From NCBI RefSeq assembly GCF_018449795.1, contig NZ_JAAVVE010000036.1:1-44386 (forward strand): 44,386 bases of DNA, in the 5' to 3' direction. The stretch's first letter is position 1. Each line of letters starts with the position of its first letter. Shown here in pieces: positions 14,812 to 23,500 of this stretch. The stretch is from Sphingomonas sp. dw_22. GTDB taxonomy: Bacteria; Pseudomonadota; Alphaproteobacteria; Sphingomonadales; Sphingomonadaceae. Below the pieces are notes generated by a model that was not told the origin of the DNA, did not search any database, and saw only the letters and a list, made by a program, of their open reading frames with translations. The position numbers and the translations under genes were made by a program.

Positions 14812-15690
14812 TCAGGCGTCGAGCTGGCGCTCGGCCTCGGCCGCCGCCTCGGGCTCCGCTGCGGGAGTCGCGAACTCCTCCGCCGTAATCGCGATATCGG
14901 CGGGCGTCGTATCTTCCGCAACCGAAGGCGATGCCTCGATGGTCAGCGCTTCCTCGACCGGTGGCCGCTCGGCCGCGCCGAAATCGAAGCCGCTGCGCTG
15001 CATCGCATCCTGGCCCCCACGGGTCGCGGCGATCGCCACGGCCTCGCAATAGAGACGGATCGCGCGGCTGGCGTCGTCGTTCGCCGGCACCGGGAAGGCG
15101 ATGCCGTCCGGGCTGACGTTCGAATCGAGGATCGCGACAACGGGGATGCCCAGCGTATTGGCTTCCTTGATCGCCAGCTCTTCCTTGTTGGCATCGATCA
15201 CGAACATGATGTCGGGCACGCCGCCCATGTCGCGGATGCCGCCGAGCGAAAGCTCGAGCTTGTCGCGCTCGCGGGTGAGCTGGAGCACTTCCTTCTTGGT
15301 GAGGCCGTGCGTGTCGCCCGAAAGCTGCTCTTCCAGGGTCTTGAGGCGCTTGATCGAGCCCGAGATGGTCTTCCAGTTGGTGAGCATGCCGCCCAGCCAG
15401 CGATGGTTGACGAAATGCTGGTTCGCGCGGCGCGCGGCCTCGGCGATCGGCTCCTGCGCCTGACGCTTGGTGCCGACGAACAGCACCTTGCCGCCGGCGG
15501 CGACGGTGGACGAGACGAATTCGAGCGCGCGCGCGAAGAGCGGTACGGTCTGCGAAAGGTCGATGATGTGGACGCCGTTGCGATCGCCGAAGATGTAGGG
15601 CTTCATCTTCGGGTTCCAGCGGTGGGTCTGGTGACCGAAGTGCGCGCCCGATTCGAGCAATTGCTGCATGGAGACGACAGGTGCCGCCAT
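14812..15690 (-). CDS. rpsB: 30S ribosomal protein S2
   Basis: 292 aa. Starts [20 protein letters not shown] and carries the S2 segments [50 protein letters not shown] and [17 protein letters not shown]. It is about 50 aa longer than E. coli S2 because of an Ala/Glu-rich acidic C-terminal tail (from about residue 240). AGGAG precedes the ATG. It is the first gene of the core operon, and its leader is structured (15718-15769), a possible autoregulation site. Confidence 0.98.
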   Translation of the reverse strand: MAAPVVSMQQLLESGAHFGHQTHRWNPKMKPYIFGDRNGVHIIDLSQTVPLFARALEFVSSTVAAGGKVLFVGTKRQAQEPIAEAARRANQHFVNHRWLGGMLTNWKTISGSIKRLKTLEEQLSGDTHGLTKKEVLQLTRERDKLELSLGGIRDMGGVPDIMFVIDANKEELAIKEANTLGIPVVAILDSNVSPDGIAFPVPANDDASRAIRLYCEAVAIAATRGGQDAMQRSGFDFGAAERPPVEEALTIEASPSVAEDTTPADIAITAEEFATPAAEPEAAAEAERQLDA

Positions 15691-15717
15691 AGGGATAACT
15701 CCTTCCGGTTGAGCCTC

Positions 15718-15769
15718 TGGGAAGCGGGAACCGTGAAGTGTTCACGGCACCGGGTTATGATGCTTCCCA
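15718..15769 (-). promoter_or_regulatory. Structured rpsB 5' leader (nested stem-loops)
   Basis: An outer 8-bp stem (TGGGAAGC 15718-15725 with GCTTCCCA 15762-15769) encloses a perfect 7-bp hairpin (CCGTGAA 15731-15737 with TTCACGG 15741-15747, 3-nt loop). It begins about 27 nt upstream of the rpsB start on the minus strand. S2 is known to repress its own mRNA in enterobacteria through a leader element; that this fold has the same role is inference. No U-tract follows, so it is not an intrinsic terminator. Confidence 0.5.
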
Positions 15770-15930
15770 TGCGGGGTTGAGGCGGCGCCCTTAATCGAAA
15801 GCGACGCGGGATGCAAGAGAACAAAAGAGAACAAACGTGCTTGACGATGGAACGTCAGAGGAACATAAAGGGATCAGAAAGCGGACTGGGAATGTCCGAC
15901 GGCGCCAGTGCGGCGCATTTGGGGAGCCAT

Positions 15931-16152
15931 ATGATGAGTGGACTTGCTGTGATGCTGTTCGGCGCCGCGTTCCTGGCCGCAATCTGGACCCTGGTGGCGA
16001 GCGTCCGCCCACAATTGCCGCGGTTCGCGGCGCTGCTGCGCCCCGTCCCCGCTTCCACCCTGCCCGAGCTGCCGGCCCGGCTGAGCCGAGTCACGATAGG
16101 CGCGGTTCCGGCCCGCCTGCCGAAGCGGGCGTCGCTGCGCGCAGCCGCCTGA
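15931..16152 (+). CDS. Small single-helix membrane protein
   Basis: About 73 aa. The frame is open from 15811, but ATG 15931 has GGGGAG at 15921-15926 and directly precedes a hydrophobic helix (MMSGLAVMLFGAAFLAAIWTLVA, about residues 3-23). The rest is basic and Pro/Leu-rich (PRFAALLRPVPASTLPELPA), probably cytoplasmic. No family is recognised. It is divergent from rpsB, and its last 62 bp overlap the 3' end of pssA tail to tail. That overlap means antisense transcript pairing is possible. Coding status is likely but not certain. Confidence 0.55.
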   Translation: MMSGLAVMLFGAAFLAAIWTLVASVRPQLPRFAALLRPVPASTLPELPARLSRVTIGAVPARLPKRASLRAAA

Positions 16153-16882
16153 TCCGGCGATAGCTGCGCACGCTGAATGGGATCGAGACGAGATAGAGCC
16201 CCGCGACCAGCGTGAGCGTCGGCCAGGGCGCGGATACCAGGGCCGCAACGAGCACGACGAGCACGGCGATCGCTTCGAAACGGACGTTGCGGCGCAGTCG
16301 GATGGTGGGCGCGAAGGTCGCGATGCTGGAGATCATCAGGGTGGCGATGAAGGCCGTCCAGCAGGCGATGCCGATGGGCGAGCGCAGGAACCATTCCTCG
16401 GTCCATAGCCAGAGATAGAGCGGCGCGAGCACCAGCGCCGCGCCGGCCGGGGCCGGAATCCCGGTGAGGAAGCCGGCGGATTTATGCGGCTGATGCTCCC
16501 GATCGATCTGCGCATTGAAGCGCGCGAGCCGCAGCGCGCAGAACAACGCATAGATCAGCGCGACGAGCCAGCCGAACCGCCCGAGCGCCTGAAGCGACCA
16601 GAGATAAAGGATGAGCGCGGGCGCGACCCCGAACGAGATCGCGTCGGACAGGCTGTCGAGCTCCGCGCCGAACCGGCTCTCCGCGCGGACCAGCCGGGCG
16701 ATGCGCCCGTCGATTCCGTCGAGCACCGCGGCGGCGAGCACCATCAGCACCGCCGCCTCCCAATTCTCCAGGATAGCGAAACGAATCGCGGTGAGGCCCG
16801 AGCAGAGCGCCAGCGCCGTTACCGTGTTGGGAACGACGGCGCGCAATGGAATGCCCCGCTCGCGGCGCGGCCGAACGCTCAT
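16091..16882 (-). CDS. pssA: CDP-diacylglycerol--serine O-phosphatidyltransferase
   Basis: About 263 aa. It makes phosphatidylserine from CDP-diacylglycerol and serine at the inner membrane. The CDP-alcohol phosphatidyltransferase motif is complete: D58-G59-x2-A62-R63-x8-G72-x3-D76-x3-D80 in DGRIARLVRAESRFGAELD. It has eight or so hydrophobic helices. The ATG at 16880-16882 starts 13 bp after the psd stop; the upstream frame extension is rejected because it lies in psd. It works with the preceding psd gene to give phosphatidylethanolamine. Its 3' end overlaps the convergent small membrane-protein gene. Confidence 0.94.
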   Translation of the reverse strand: MSVRPRRERGIPLRAVVPNTVTALALCSGLTAIRFAILENWEAAVLMVLAAAVLDGIDGRIARLVRAESRFGAELDSLSDAISFGVAPALILYLWSLQALGRFGWLVALIYALFCALRLARFNAQIDREHQPHKSAGFLTGIPAPAGAALVLAPLYLWLWTEEWFLRSPIGIACWTAFIATLMISSIATFAPTIRLRRNVRFEAIAVLVVLVAALVSAPWPTLTLVAGLYLVSIPFSVRSYRRIRRLRAATPASAGGPEPRLS

Positions 16883-16895
16883 CGGCCCGACAAGC

Positions 16896-17624
16896 TCATT
16901 GCGCGACGCCGGCGACGTTGGGGACGCCCTTGCGTGCAAGGATCGTCTCGCCCGCGACCGAACGCTGGCCGAGCGCGACCACGCAGCCATAGTCTTCGGG
17001 CAGGAACACATCGAGGCGGCTACCGAACCGGATCAGGCCGACGCGCTGGCCCGCCACGATCATGTCGCCGGGCTTGACGAAGCTGACGATGCGCCGCGCG
17101 ACGAGCCCGGCGATCTGGGTGAAGCCGATGCGCAGCCCGTTCCGGTCCTCGACCAGGATGTGCTGGCGCTCATTTTCCTCGCTTGCCTTGTCGAAATCGG
17201 CGTTCATGAACTTGCCGGAGATATAGATGACGTGGCGCACGGTGCCGGAGATCGGCGTGCGGTTCACATGCACGTCGAACACGCTCATGAAGATCGAGAC
17301 GCGGATCATCGGCTGGTCGCCCAGCGCCTGCGGCCCCGAAAGCTCAGGCGGCAGCGGCACGCGCTCGATCATCGTGACGAGGCCGTCGGCGGGCGCGACG
17401 ATCAGCCCCTCGCCCTGCGGCGTCACCCGCACCGGATCGCGGAAGAAGGCCGCGACGCCCAGCGTCAGGAACACCAGGGGCCAGGTGATGAAATCCCAGA
17501 TGAACAGGCTGGCCAGCGCGATCGCGCCGGCGATCAGCACATATTTGCGCCCTTCGGGGTGGATGTCGGGGAAGCGCCATTTCACCGTCGAGGTGCCGAG
17601 CGGAGGCTTGTCGATCGATGCCAT
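16896..17624 (-). CDS. psd: Phosphatidylserine decarboxylase proenzyme
   Basis: About 242 aa. A pyruvoyl enzyme that decarboxylates phosphatidylserine to phosphatidylethanolamine. It is the short proteobacterial form, with two N-terminal membrane helices ([19 protein letters not shown] and [14 protein letters not shown]) followed by [37 protein letters not shown] is also characteristic. The self-cleavage site is the Gly-Ser of [12 protein letters not shown], where Ser becomes the pyruvoyl group. ATG at 17622-17624 is preferred over an upstream in-frame start at 17660. It is divergent from the iorA-like gene. Confidence 0.95.
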   Translation of the reverse strand: MASIDKPPLGTSTVKWRFPDIHPEGRKYVLIAGAIALASLFIWDFITWPLVFLTLGVAAFFRDPVRVTPQGEGLIVAPADGLVTMIERVPLPPELSGPQALGDQPMIRVSIFMSVFDVHVNRTPISGTVRHVIYISGKFMNADFDKASEENERQHILVEDRNGLRIGFTQIAGLVARRIVSFVKPGDMIVAGQRVGLIRFGSRLDVFLPEDYGCVVALGQRSVAGETILARKGVPNVAGVAQ

Positions 17625-17814
17625 GCGCGCGGGTCTAGCCATGCCGCCCCGCCAACACAATCCAGCTTGGGAATTCCCGATCGTTCAGCGGAAGAAAGCC
17701 GCGCGCGCCGCGATGTGCATCACCGGTCCTTATATTGACGCGCGCTGCGATCCGGTCGTAGCCTCGTTCGGTAATCGCAGGCCGGTGCGCCGGAATCTGC
17801 GGAGGCCAGTAGCT

Positions 17815-17829
17815 GCGGCATTTTGCCGC
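17815..17829 (+). other. Short hairpin just upstream of the iorA-like ribosome site
   Basis: GCGGCA (17815-17820) pairs with TGCCGC (17824-17829) around TTT, ending 6 bp before the GGGGG ribosome site of the next gene. It may affect translation of the oxidoreductase operon. No clear promoter hexamers are recognised in 17625-17844. Confidence 0.3.
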
Positions 17830-17844
17830 GGAATTGGGGGCGAC

Positions 17845-18300
17845 ATGGTGACGTTGACCGTCAATGGGGCCGCACATGATGTCGATGTCCCCCCGGACAT
17901 GCCGCTCCTCTGGGTGCTGCGCGACGTGATCGGGCTCACCGGCACCAAATTTGGCTGCGGCATCGCCCAGTGCGGGGCCTGCACGGTGCATGTCGATGGT
18001 CAGCCGCTGCGTTCCTGCCAGCTCGCCGTGGGCACGCTCGGCACGCGCGCGGTCACCACGATCGAGGCAATCGGCGCGACGACGGCGGGCGCGAAGGCGC
18101 AGCGCGCCTGGCTCGATCTCGAAGTCGTCCAATGCGGCTATTGCCAGTCCGGCCAGATCATGGCGGCCGCCGCGCTGCTCGCGACCACGCCCTCGCCCGA
18201 CGATGCCGATATCGACGCCGCGATGGCGGGCAATATCTGCCGCTGCGGCACCTATGTCCGCATCCGCGAGGCGATCAAGAAAGCCGCCACAGCCGCCTGA
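17845..18300 (+). CDS. 2Fe-2S subunit of a xanthine-oxidase-family dehydrogenase (IorA-like)
   Basis: 151 aa. The small electron-transfer subunit of a molybdenum hydroxylase. A plant-type ferredoxin cluster is ligated by Cys38, Cys43, Cys46 and Cys58 ([21 protein letters not shown]). A second four-helix cluster uses QCGYCQSGQ and [11 protein letters not shown] 17845 follows GGGGG at 17836-17840. It has no signal peptide, so it probably crosses the inner membrane bound to the Tat-exported large subunit. It heads a three-gene operon with the Mo subunit and a cytochrome c. The same gene trio occurs in isoquinoline oxidoreductases, aldehyde dehydrogenases and nicotinate dehydrogenases, so the substrate cannot be read from this subunit. 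Confidence 0.9.
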   Translation: MVTLTVNGAAHDVDVPPDMPLLWVLRDVIGLTGTKFGCGIAQCGACTVHVDGQPLRSCQLAVGTLGTRAVTTIEAIGATTAGAKAQRAWLDLEVVQCGYCQSGQIMAAAALLATTPSPDDADIDAAMAGNICRCGTYVRIREAIKKAATAA

Positions 18301-18326
18301 ACCTTCCTCAATTCGAGGTCCGTGCC

Positions 18327-20489
18327 ATGTCCGTCACCACCGCCCCAGCCGGACCCGCCCTTTCCCGTCGGGCATTGCTCCAGATCGGCGCTGCCGTCGG
18401 CGGCGGGCTGCTGGTCGGGTTCGTCGTGCGGGCCGAGGCGGCGGAACAGGTCGTTTCCGGCTTCGCGCCCAATGCCTTTATCCGCATCAATCCAACCGGC
18501 GAGATCAAGCTGGTCATGCCGCAGGTCGAGATGGGCCAGGGCGTCTATACCTCGATCTGCATGATCCTGGCCGAGGAGCTCGACGCCGATTGGCACAAGG
18601 TGACGTTCGAACACGCCCCGCCGAGCGATGCACTCTACGGCAATCCGGTGTTCGGTCTCCAGGCGACCGGCAATTCCAATTCGATCCGCGCCTTCTGGAC
18701 GCCGCTGCGCAAGGCCGGTGCGGGGACGCGCGCGATCCTGGTCCAGGCCGCCGCCAAGGGCTGGGGTGTCGATCCGGCAAGCTGCCGCACCGGATGGAGC
18801 GAAGTGATCCACGACGCCAGCGGCCGCCGCATCGGCTATGGCGCGCTCGCGGGGCGCGCGGCGGGGCTCAAGCCGCCCGCCGATCCGCTGCTCAAGGATC
18901 CGTCGAAATTCCGCCTGATCGGCAAGTCGCTGCGCCGGCTCGACACGCCGGACAAGGTCAACGGCACGGCCAAATACGGTATCGACGCGATGCCGCCGGG
19001 CGTGAAGTTCGCCACCTTCGCGCATGCGCCCGTGCAGGGCGGCAAGGTCGCGCATGTCGACGACGCGCGGGCGAAATCCGTGCCCGGATTCCGCCAGGTG
19101 GTGGTGCTCGACGATCTGGTCGCCGTGGTCGGCGATCATATGTGGGCGGCGCTCCAGGGCCTCGCCGCGCTGGACATCGAATGGGCGGACGGCGCCAATG
19201 CGGGCGTCGATACGGCGCAGGTCCGCGATCGGCTGGTCAAGGCGAGCAGCCGGCCCGGCGTTGTGGCGAAGACTGTCGGCGATGTCGGCAAGGCGCTTGG
19301 CGACGACGCGATCGAGGCCGCCTATGACGTGCCCTTCCTGGCGCACGCGACGATGGAGCCGATGAACTGCACCGTCCATGTCACCGCCGGCCGCTGTGAG
19401 ATCTGGACCGGCATCCAGGTGATGACCCGCGCCCAGGCCGTGGCGGCGAAGGTCACCGGGCTCCCGCCCGAGCAGGTGATCGTCAACAATCACCTGCTCG
19501 GCGGCGGCTTCGGCCGGCGGCTGGAGGTCGATCAGGTCGAGACGGCGGTGCGGATCGCCCAGCATGTCACTTCGCCGGTGAAAGTGGTGTGGAGCCGCGA
19601 GGAGGATATCCGCCACGACGTCTATCGCCCCGCCTGGCACGATCGGCTGAGCGCCAGGCTCGACGGCGACAGGATCAGCGCGTGGCGGCACATCATCACC
19701 GGCTCTTCGGTGCTGGCCCGCTGGCTGCCGCCCGCCTTTGTCGACGGCAAAGATTTCGACGCGGTCGATTGCGCGGCCGACATGCCCTACGACATTCCCA
19801 ACTTCGAGGTATCGCACGTCCGCGAGGAGCCGCCGGGCGTGACCACCGGCTTCTGGCGCGGGGTCGGGCCGGCGCACAATGTCTTCGTGATCGAGAGCTT
19901 CATCGACGAACTGGCGCACAGGGCCGGGATCGATCCGGTCCAGTTCCGGCTAGGCATGCTCGGCAAGGCGCCGCGGCTGCAGACGGCGCTCCGCTATGCC
20001 GCCGAGAAATCGGGCTGGGGCACGCCGCTGCCGGCCGATTGCGGGCGCGGCGTCTCGGTCCAGCCCGCCTTTGCGAGCTGGATCGCCAACGTCACCGAAG
20101 TCGAGGTCGATGGCGACGGCGAGGTCAAGCTGCGCCGTATCACCTGCGTCGTTGACACTGGTATCGCCGTCAATCCGAACACCGTGGCCGCGCAGATCCA
20201 GGGCGGACTGGTCTTCGGGCTGACCGCCGCCCTGTTCGGCGAGATCACGATCGACAAGGGCCGCGTGCAGCAGAGCAATTTCCACGACTATCGCATGCTG
20301 CGCCTGAACGAGACGCCGCCGATCGACGTCTATGTGCTCCAGAGCGGCGAGGCGCCGGGCGGGATCGGCGAGGCCGGGACGACCGCCGCCGCGCCGGCAC
20401 TCGCCAATGCGATCTTCGCCGCCACCGGCAAGCGGCTGCGTCGCCTGCCGATCGATCGCGACGTGCTGGCCGGAAGGAAAGAAGCATGA
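18327..20489 (+). CDS. Molybdopterin subunit of a periplasmic xanthine-oxidase-family dehydrogenase (IorB-like)
   Basis: 720 aa. The large catalytic subunit that binds the molybdenum cofactor, probably in the cytosine dinucleotide form. A twin-arginine signal is present (LSRRALLQIGAAVGGGLLVG, residues 12-31), so the folded complex is exported. Mo-cofactor segments include LVMPQVEMGQGVYTSICM, GGGFGRRLEVDQV and TTGFWRGVGPAHNVF. The catalytic Glu is expected in GGIGEAGTTAAAPAL near the C-terminus. This is the single-chain IorB/aldehyde-dehydrogenase type. Start ATG 18327, 26 bp after the 2Fe-2S gene; it overlaps the cytochrome gene by 4 nt (ATGA). Likely substrates are aldehydes or N-heterocycles; which one is unknown. 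Confidence 0.9.
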   Translation: MSVTTAPAGPALSRRALLQIGAAVGGGLLVGFVVRAEAAEQVVSGFAPNAFIRINPTGEIKLVMPQVEMGQGVYTSICMILAEELDADWHKVTFEHAPPSDALYGNPVFGLQATGNSNSIRAFWTPLRKAGAGTRAILVQAAAKGWGVDPASCRTGWSEVIHDASGRRIGYGALAGRAAGLKPPADPLLKDPSKFRLIGKSLRRLDTPDKVNGTAKYGIDAMPPGVKFATFAHAPVQGGKVAHVDDARAKSVPGFRQVVVLDDLVAVVGDHMWAALQGLAALDIEWADGANAGVDTAQVRDRLVKASSRPGVVAKTVGDVGKALGDDAIEAAYDVPFLAHATMEPMNCTVHVTAGRCEIWTGIQVMTRAQAVAAKVTGLPPEQVIVNNHLLGGGFGRRLEVDQVETAVRIAQHVTSPVKVVWSREEDIRHDVYRPAWHDRLSARLDGDRISAWRHIITGSSVLARWLPPAFVDGKDFDAVDCAADMPYDIPNFEVSHVREEPPGVTTGFWRGVGPAHNVFVIESFIDELAHRAGIDPVQFRLGMLGKAPRLQTALRYAAEKSGWGTPLPADCGRGVSVQPAFASWIANVTEVEVDGDGEVKLRRITCVVDTGIAVNPNTVAAQIQGGLVFGLTAALFGEITIDKGRVQQSNFHDYRMLRLNETPPIDVYVLQSGEAPGGIGEAGTTAAAPALANAIFAATGKRLRRLPIDRDVLAGRKEA

Positions 20490-21826
20490 GCCGCAGCCGC
20501 ATCGTGCTGGGCATCGTCGCCGCGATCGTCGTGGCGGGTGCGGGCGTGTTCGCCTGGATCGCGTTCGGCCCCGGGCCGATGGATTTCGCCGGCGGCCGCG
20601 CCGTCCCGCTCGCCAAGTACAAGGCAGGATCGCCGACCGGCGTGCCGGCCGACTTCGCCTCCGCCGATCCGGTCGAGCGCGGCAAATATCTGACGATCGC
20701 CGCCGATTGCCAGGCCTGCCACACTGCCAAGGGCGGCACGCCCTTCGCCGGCGGGCTGGCGTTCAGGCTGCCCTTCGGCACGATCTGGTCGCCCAACATC
20801 ACGCCCGACAAGGAAACCGGCATCGGCAACTGGACCGACGCACAGTTCCTGGCGGCGCTGCGCGAGGGCAAGGGGCCGAAAGGGCGCCTTTATCCGGCGA
20901 TGCCCTATGCCTCCTACACCTATCTGACCGATGCCGACGCGCTGGCGATCCGCGCCTATCTCGCCACGCTCGCGCCGGTACGCCGGCAGACGCCCGCCCT
21001 CGCCTTTTCCTGGCCGTTCAACCAGCGCTGGCTGATGTCGATCTGGGGCGGGCTGTTCAATCCGAACCAGCGCTTCGAGCCGAACGCCGATCGCAGCCCG
21101 GCATGGAACCGCGGCGCCTATCTGGCCGAGGCGCTCGGCCATTGCGGCGAATGCCATACGCCGCGCAACCTGGCCCAGGCTCTCGACAACCGCAGCAAAT
21201 ATGCCGGCGCGGTCGCCGCCGGATGGCGCGCCTTCAACCTGACCGCCGACAAGGCGACCGGCGTGGGCGGCTGGAGCGATGCCGAGATCGCGCAATATCT
21301 GTCGCAGGGCCATGCGCCGGGCCGCGGCACCGCGGCGGGCCCGATGGGCGAGGCCGTGGATCTCAGCCTCAGCAAGCTCACCAAGTCCGATATCGCCGCG
21401 CTGGTGACTTATATCCGCACCGTTCCGGCCATCTCCACACCCGACCAGCCCCAGCCGAAGACTGCCCTCGCCCCGGCCACGCACGCCCTCGCCGCCGCCG
21501 ATCAGCATGCACCGCTCGGCAAGAAGATCTTCGAGGGCGCCTGTATCGGCTGCCATGCCTGGAGCGGCAGCGGCACGCTGACCGGCCTGGCGACGCTGAA
21601 CGGCACGCGCGCGGTCAACGATCCCGACGCGACCAATGTGGCTCAGGTCATCATCCAGGGCGCGAGCCGCAGCACGCCGCAGGGCCAGTCGGTCATGCCG
21701 GCGTTCGGGCACGCCTATAGCGACGCGGAGATCGCCGCGGTGGCGAACTATGTCACTGCACGGTTCGGCGCGAAGCCGTCGAGCGTGACAGCGGAACAGG
21801 TGGCGAAGCTGCGCAAGGCGAATTGA
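20486..21826 (+). CDS. Membrane-anchored triheme cytochrome c
   Basis: 446 aa. An uncleaved signal anchor (IVLGIVAAIVVAGAGVFAWIAF, about 6-27) is followed by three cytochrome c domains with CxxCH motifs at C75QACH, C220GECH and C353IGCH. Axial Met candidates lie in YPAMPYAS, AAGPMGEAV and SVMPAFGH. It accepts electrons from the Mo hydroxylase in the periplasm and passes them towards quinone or a terminal oxidase, like the cytochrome subunit of acetic-acid-bacterial aldehyde and alcohol dehydrogenases. It is translationally coupled to the Mo subunit. It ends 28 bp before the convergent GH28 gene. Confidence 0.92.
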   Translation: MSRSRIVLGIVAAIVVAGAGVFAWIAFGPGPMDFAGGRAVPLAKYKAGSPTGVPADFASADPVERGKYLTIAADCQACHTAKGGTPFAGGLAFRLPFGTIWSPNITPDKETGIGNWTDAQFLAALREGKGPKGRLYPAMPYASYTYLTDADALAIRAYLATLAPVRRQTPALAFSWPFNQRWLMSIWGGLFNPNQRFEPNADRSPAWNRGAYLAEALGHCGECHTPRNLAQALDNRSKYAGAVAAGWRAFNLTADKATGVGGWSDAEIAQYLSQGHAPGRGTAAGPMGEAVDLSLSKLTKSDIAALVTYIRTVPAISTPDQPQPKTALAPATHALAAADQHAPLGKKIFEGACIGCHAWSGSGTLTGLATLNGTRAVNDPDATNVAQVIIQGASRSTPQGQSVMPAFGHAYSDAEIAAVANYVTARFGAKPSSVTAEQVAKLRKAN

Positions 21827-21854
21827 CCCGCCGGCCGCTGGTAAAAGCCTCGGC

Positions 21855-23447
21855 CTAGAAGGTTCCGGAGACCGGACCTTCCATCCACATGTCCTTCATG
21901 CCGCCGCTTGCGCTGTTGCGGAAGGCCGTGACCCGATCGAGCGCGAAGGCCGGCGCCTTGGGCACGCGGATGCGCGTGAAATCGGCGTCCTGCACGTCCT
22001 CCAGCCGGAATGCCGGCCGCGGATCGGGGGCCGCCACGGCGATCTCGACATTGTTCATCTCGAGGTGGCGCGCATGGCGGACGAAGAAGCCGGTCGCGGG
22101 CAGATCGCCGAACATCGTCGCCTCGGGATAGCCGAGCTCGGCCTCGGGCGGACGGATCGCCGCCATTGCCGCCGGTGCGCCGCCGACATGGTGGAAATAC
22201 ACGTCCGAGATGCGCACATCCTCGATCGGATGATCGATCAGCCCGGCGATCACCGACGGCAGGAGCGTCGCGTTCGAGCTGACGATATTCTGGATCTGGA
22301 TGCGCTTCATCGTGCCGATCGGGCGGCCCGCGGGCCCGCGCATCCGCTTGCCGAGCCGCAGGAACAGCGGCGCGTCGATGATTCCGCGCATCGTGATGTT
22401 GCTGACCGTGACGTCCTCGATCATCGCGCCGTCGACCGTCTCGAAAGCGAGGCCGCGGCTGTCCTCGAACACGCAATTGGTGATGGTGATGTTGCGGAAG
22501 CCGCCGTTCGTCTCGGTGCCGAACTTGATGCGGCCGTGGATCAGCGAGGCGAAATCGGGCGGCATCTTCTTCCAGGTGCCGTCGATCACCGATCCGATCT
22601 GGTAATTGCCGGTGACGAAGCAGTTCGCGATCATCACATTCTCCGTGACGCGCGGCTCGCCCAGCGCATAGCTGCTCTTCGGGCAGATCGCGTCGTCATA
22701 GGGCGAATTGACCGTGCAATTGGTCACGCGGACATTCTTGCAGCAATCGATGTCGAAGCCGTCGCGATTGGTATCGACCAGCAGGTTGTCGATCGTCAGA
22801 TTGTCGACGCCGGTGGCGAGCAGCGCGAACCAGCCGCCCTCCAGGATCTTGAAGTCGCGCAGCGTCACGTTGCGGCAGCGCTTGAGCCCGATCGCCTTGT
22901 TGCCGGTGCCGGGACCGTTGGGATCCTTGAGCCAATTGTCCTTGCCGTCGCCGCGACCCAGCCCCTTGCCCCAGATCAGGCCCTGGCCGGTGATCGCGAT
23001 GTCGTGAAGCCCCTCGCCCCAGATCAGGCTGTTCTTCCAATGGCTATGGCCATAATCCTGAAAGGCTTCATAGGCCGGGTCGATCGGCTCGGCCACGTCA
23101 TAGCCGCCCGAAGCCGAAGGTGCAGCGGCGAGGATCACCGCGCCATTGTCGAGATGGAGCGTGATGTTGCTCTTCAGCCGGATCGTGTAGCAGGCATAGG
23201 TGCCGGCGGGGAAATAGACCGTCCCGCCGCCGCGCTCCGCCGCGTGATCGATCGCGCGATTGATCGCCGGGGTGTCGATCGCAACGCCGTCGCCCTTGGC
23301 GCCGAAATGGCGGACATTGACCCAATTGAAGTCTTCGGGGCCCGGCAATGCCGATGCGAAGCCGGGCGTGGAAGCGGCGAGGAAGGCGGCGCCGGCCGCA
23401 CCTCCGAACAGGATCGAGCGGCGGTCGAGCGTCACGCGCTTCTCCAA
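21855..23447 (-). CDS. GH28 pectinase (polygalacturonase / rhamnogalacturonase-type)
   Basis: 530 aa, right-handed parallel beta-helix. The N-terminus carries a Tat-like signal (LDRRSILFGGAAGAAFLAAS). The pectate-lyase/GH28 opening is NVRHFGAKGDGVAIDTPAIN (44-63). GH28 catalytic motifs are recognisable: DGFDID (229-234), DDAIC (251-255) and RIKFGTE (306-312). It hydrolyses galacturonic-acid-containing pectin backbones. Linkage to RhaT suggests an exo-acting rhamnogalacturonan enzyme, but specificity is inferred. It follows the TonB receptor gene by 53 bp on the same strand, so the two probably form an operon under the promoter near 26780. Confidence 0.87.
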   Translation of the reverse strand: MEKRVTLDRRSILFGGAAGAAFLAASTPGFASALPGPEDFNWVNVRHFGAKGDGVAIDTPAINRAIDHAAERGGGTVYFPAGTYACYTIRLKSNITLHLDNGAVILAAAPSASGGYDVAEPIDPAYEAFQDYGHSHWKNSLIWGEGLHDIAITGQGLIWGKGLGRGDGKDNWLKDPNGPGTGNKAIGLKRCRNVTLRDFKILEGGWFALLATGVDNLTIDNLLVDTNRDGFDIDCCKNVRVTNCTVNSPYDDAICPKSSYALGEPRVTENVMIANCFVTGNYQIGSVIDGTWKKMPPDFASLIHGRIKFGTETNGGFRNITITNCVFEDSRGLAFETVDGAMIEDVTVSNITMRGIIDAPLFLRLGKRMRGPAGRPIGTMKRIQIQNIVSSNATLLPSVIAGLIDHPIEDVRISDVYFHHVGGAPAAMAAIRPPEAELGYPEATMFGDLPATGFFVRHARHLEMNNVEIAVAAPDPRPAFRLEDVQDADFTRIRVPKAPAFALDRVTAFRNSASGGMKDMWMEGPVSGTF

Positions 23448-23500
23448 AATCAGATGAAACGGATCGGGCGAGACGGGTCTCCCCGCCTCGCCCCTACCTA

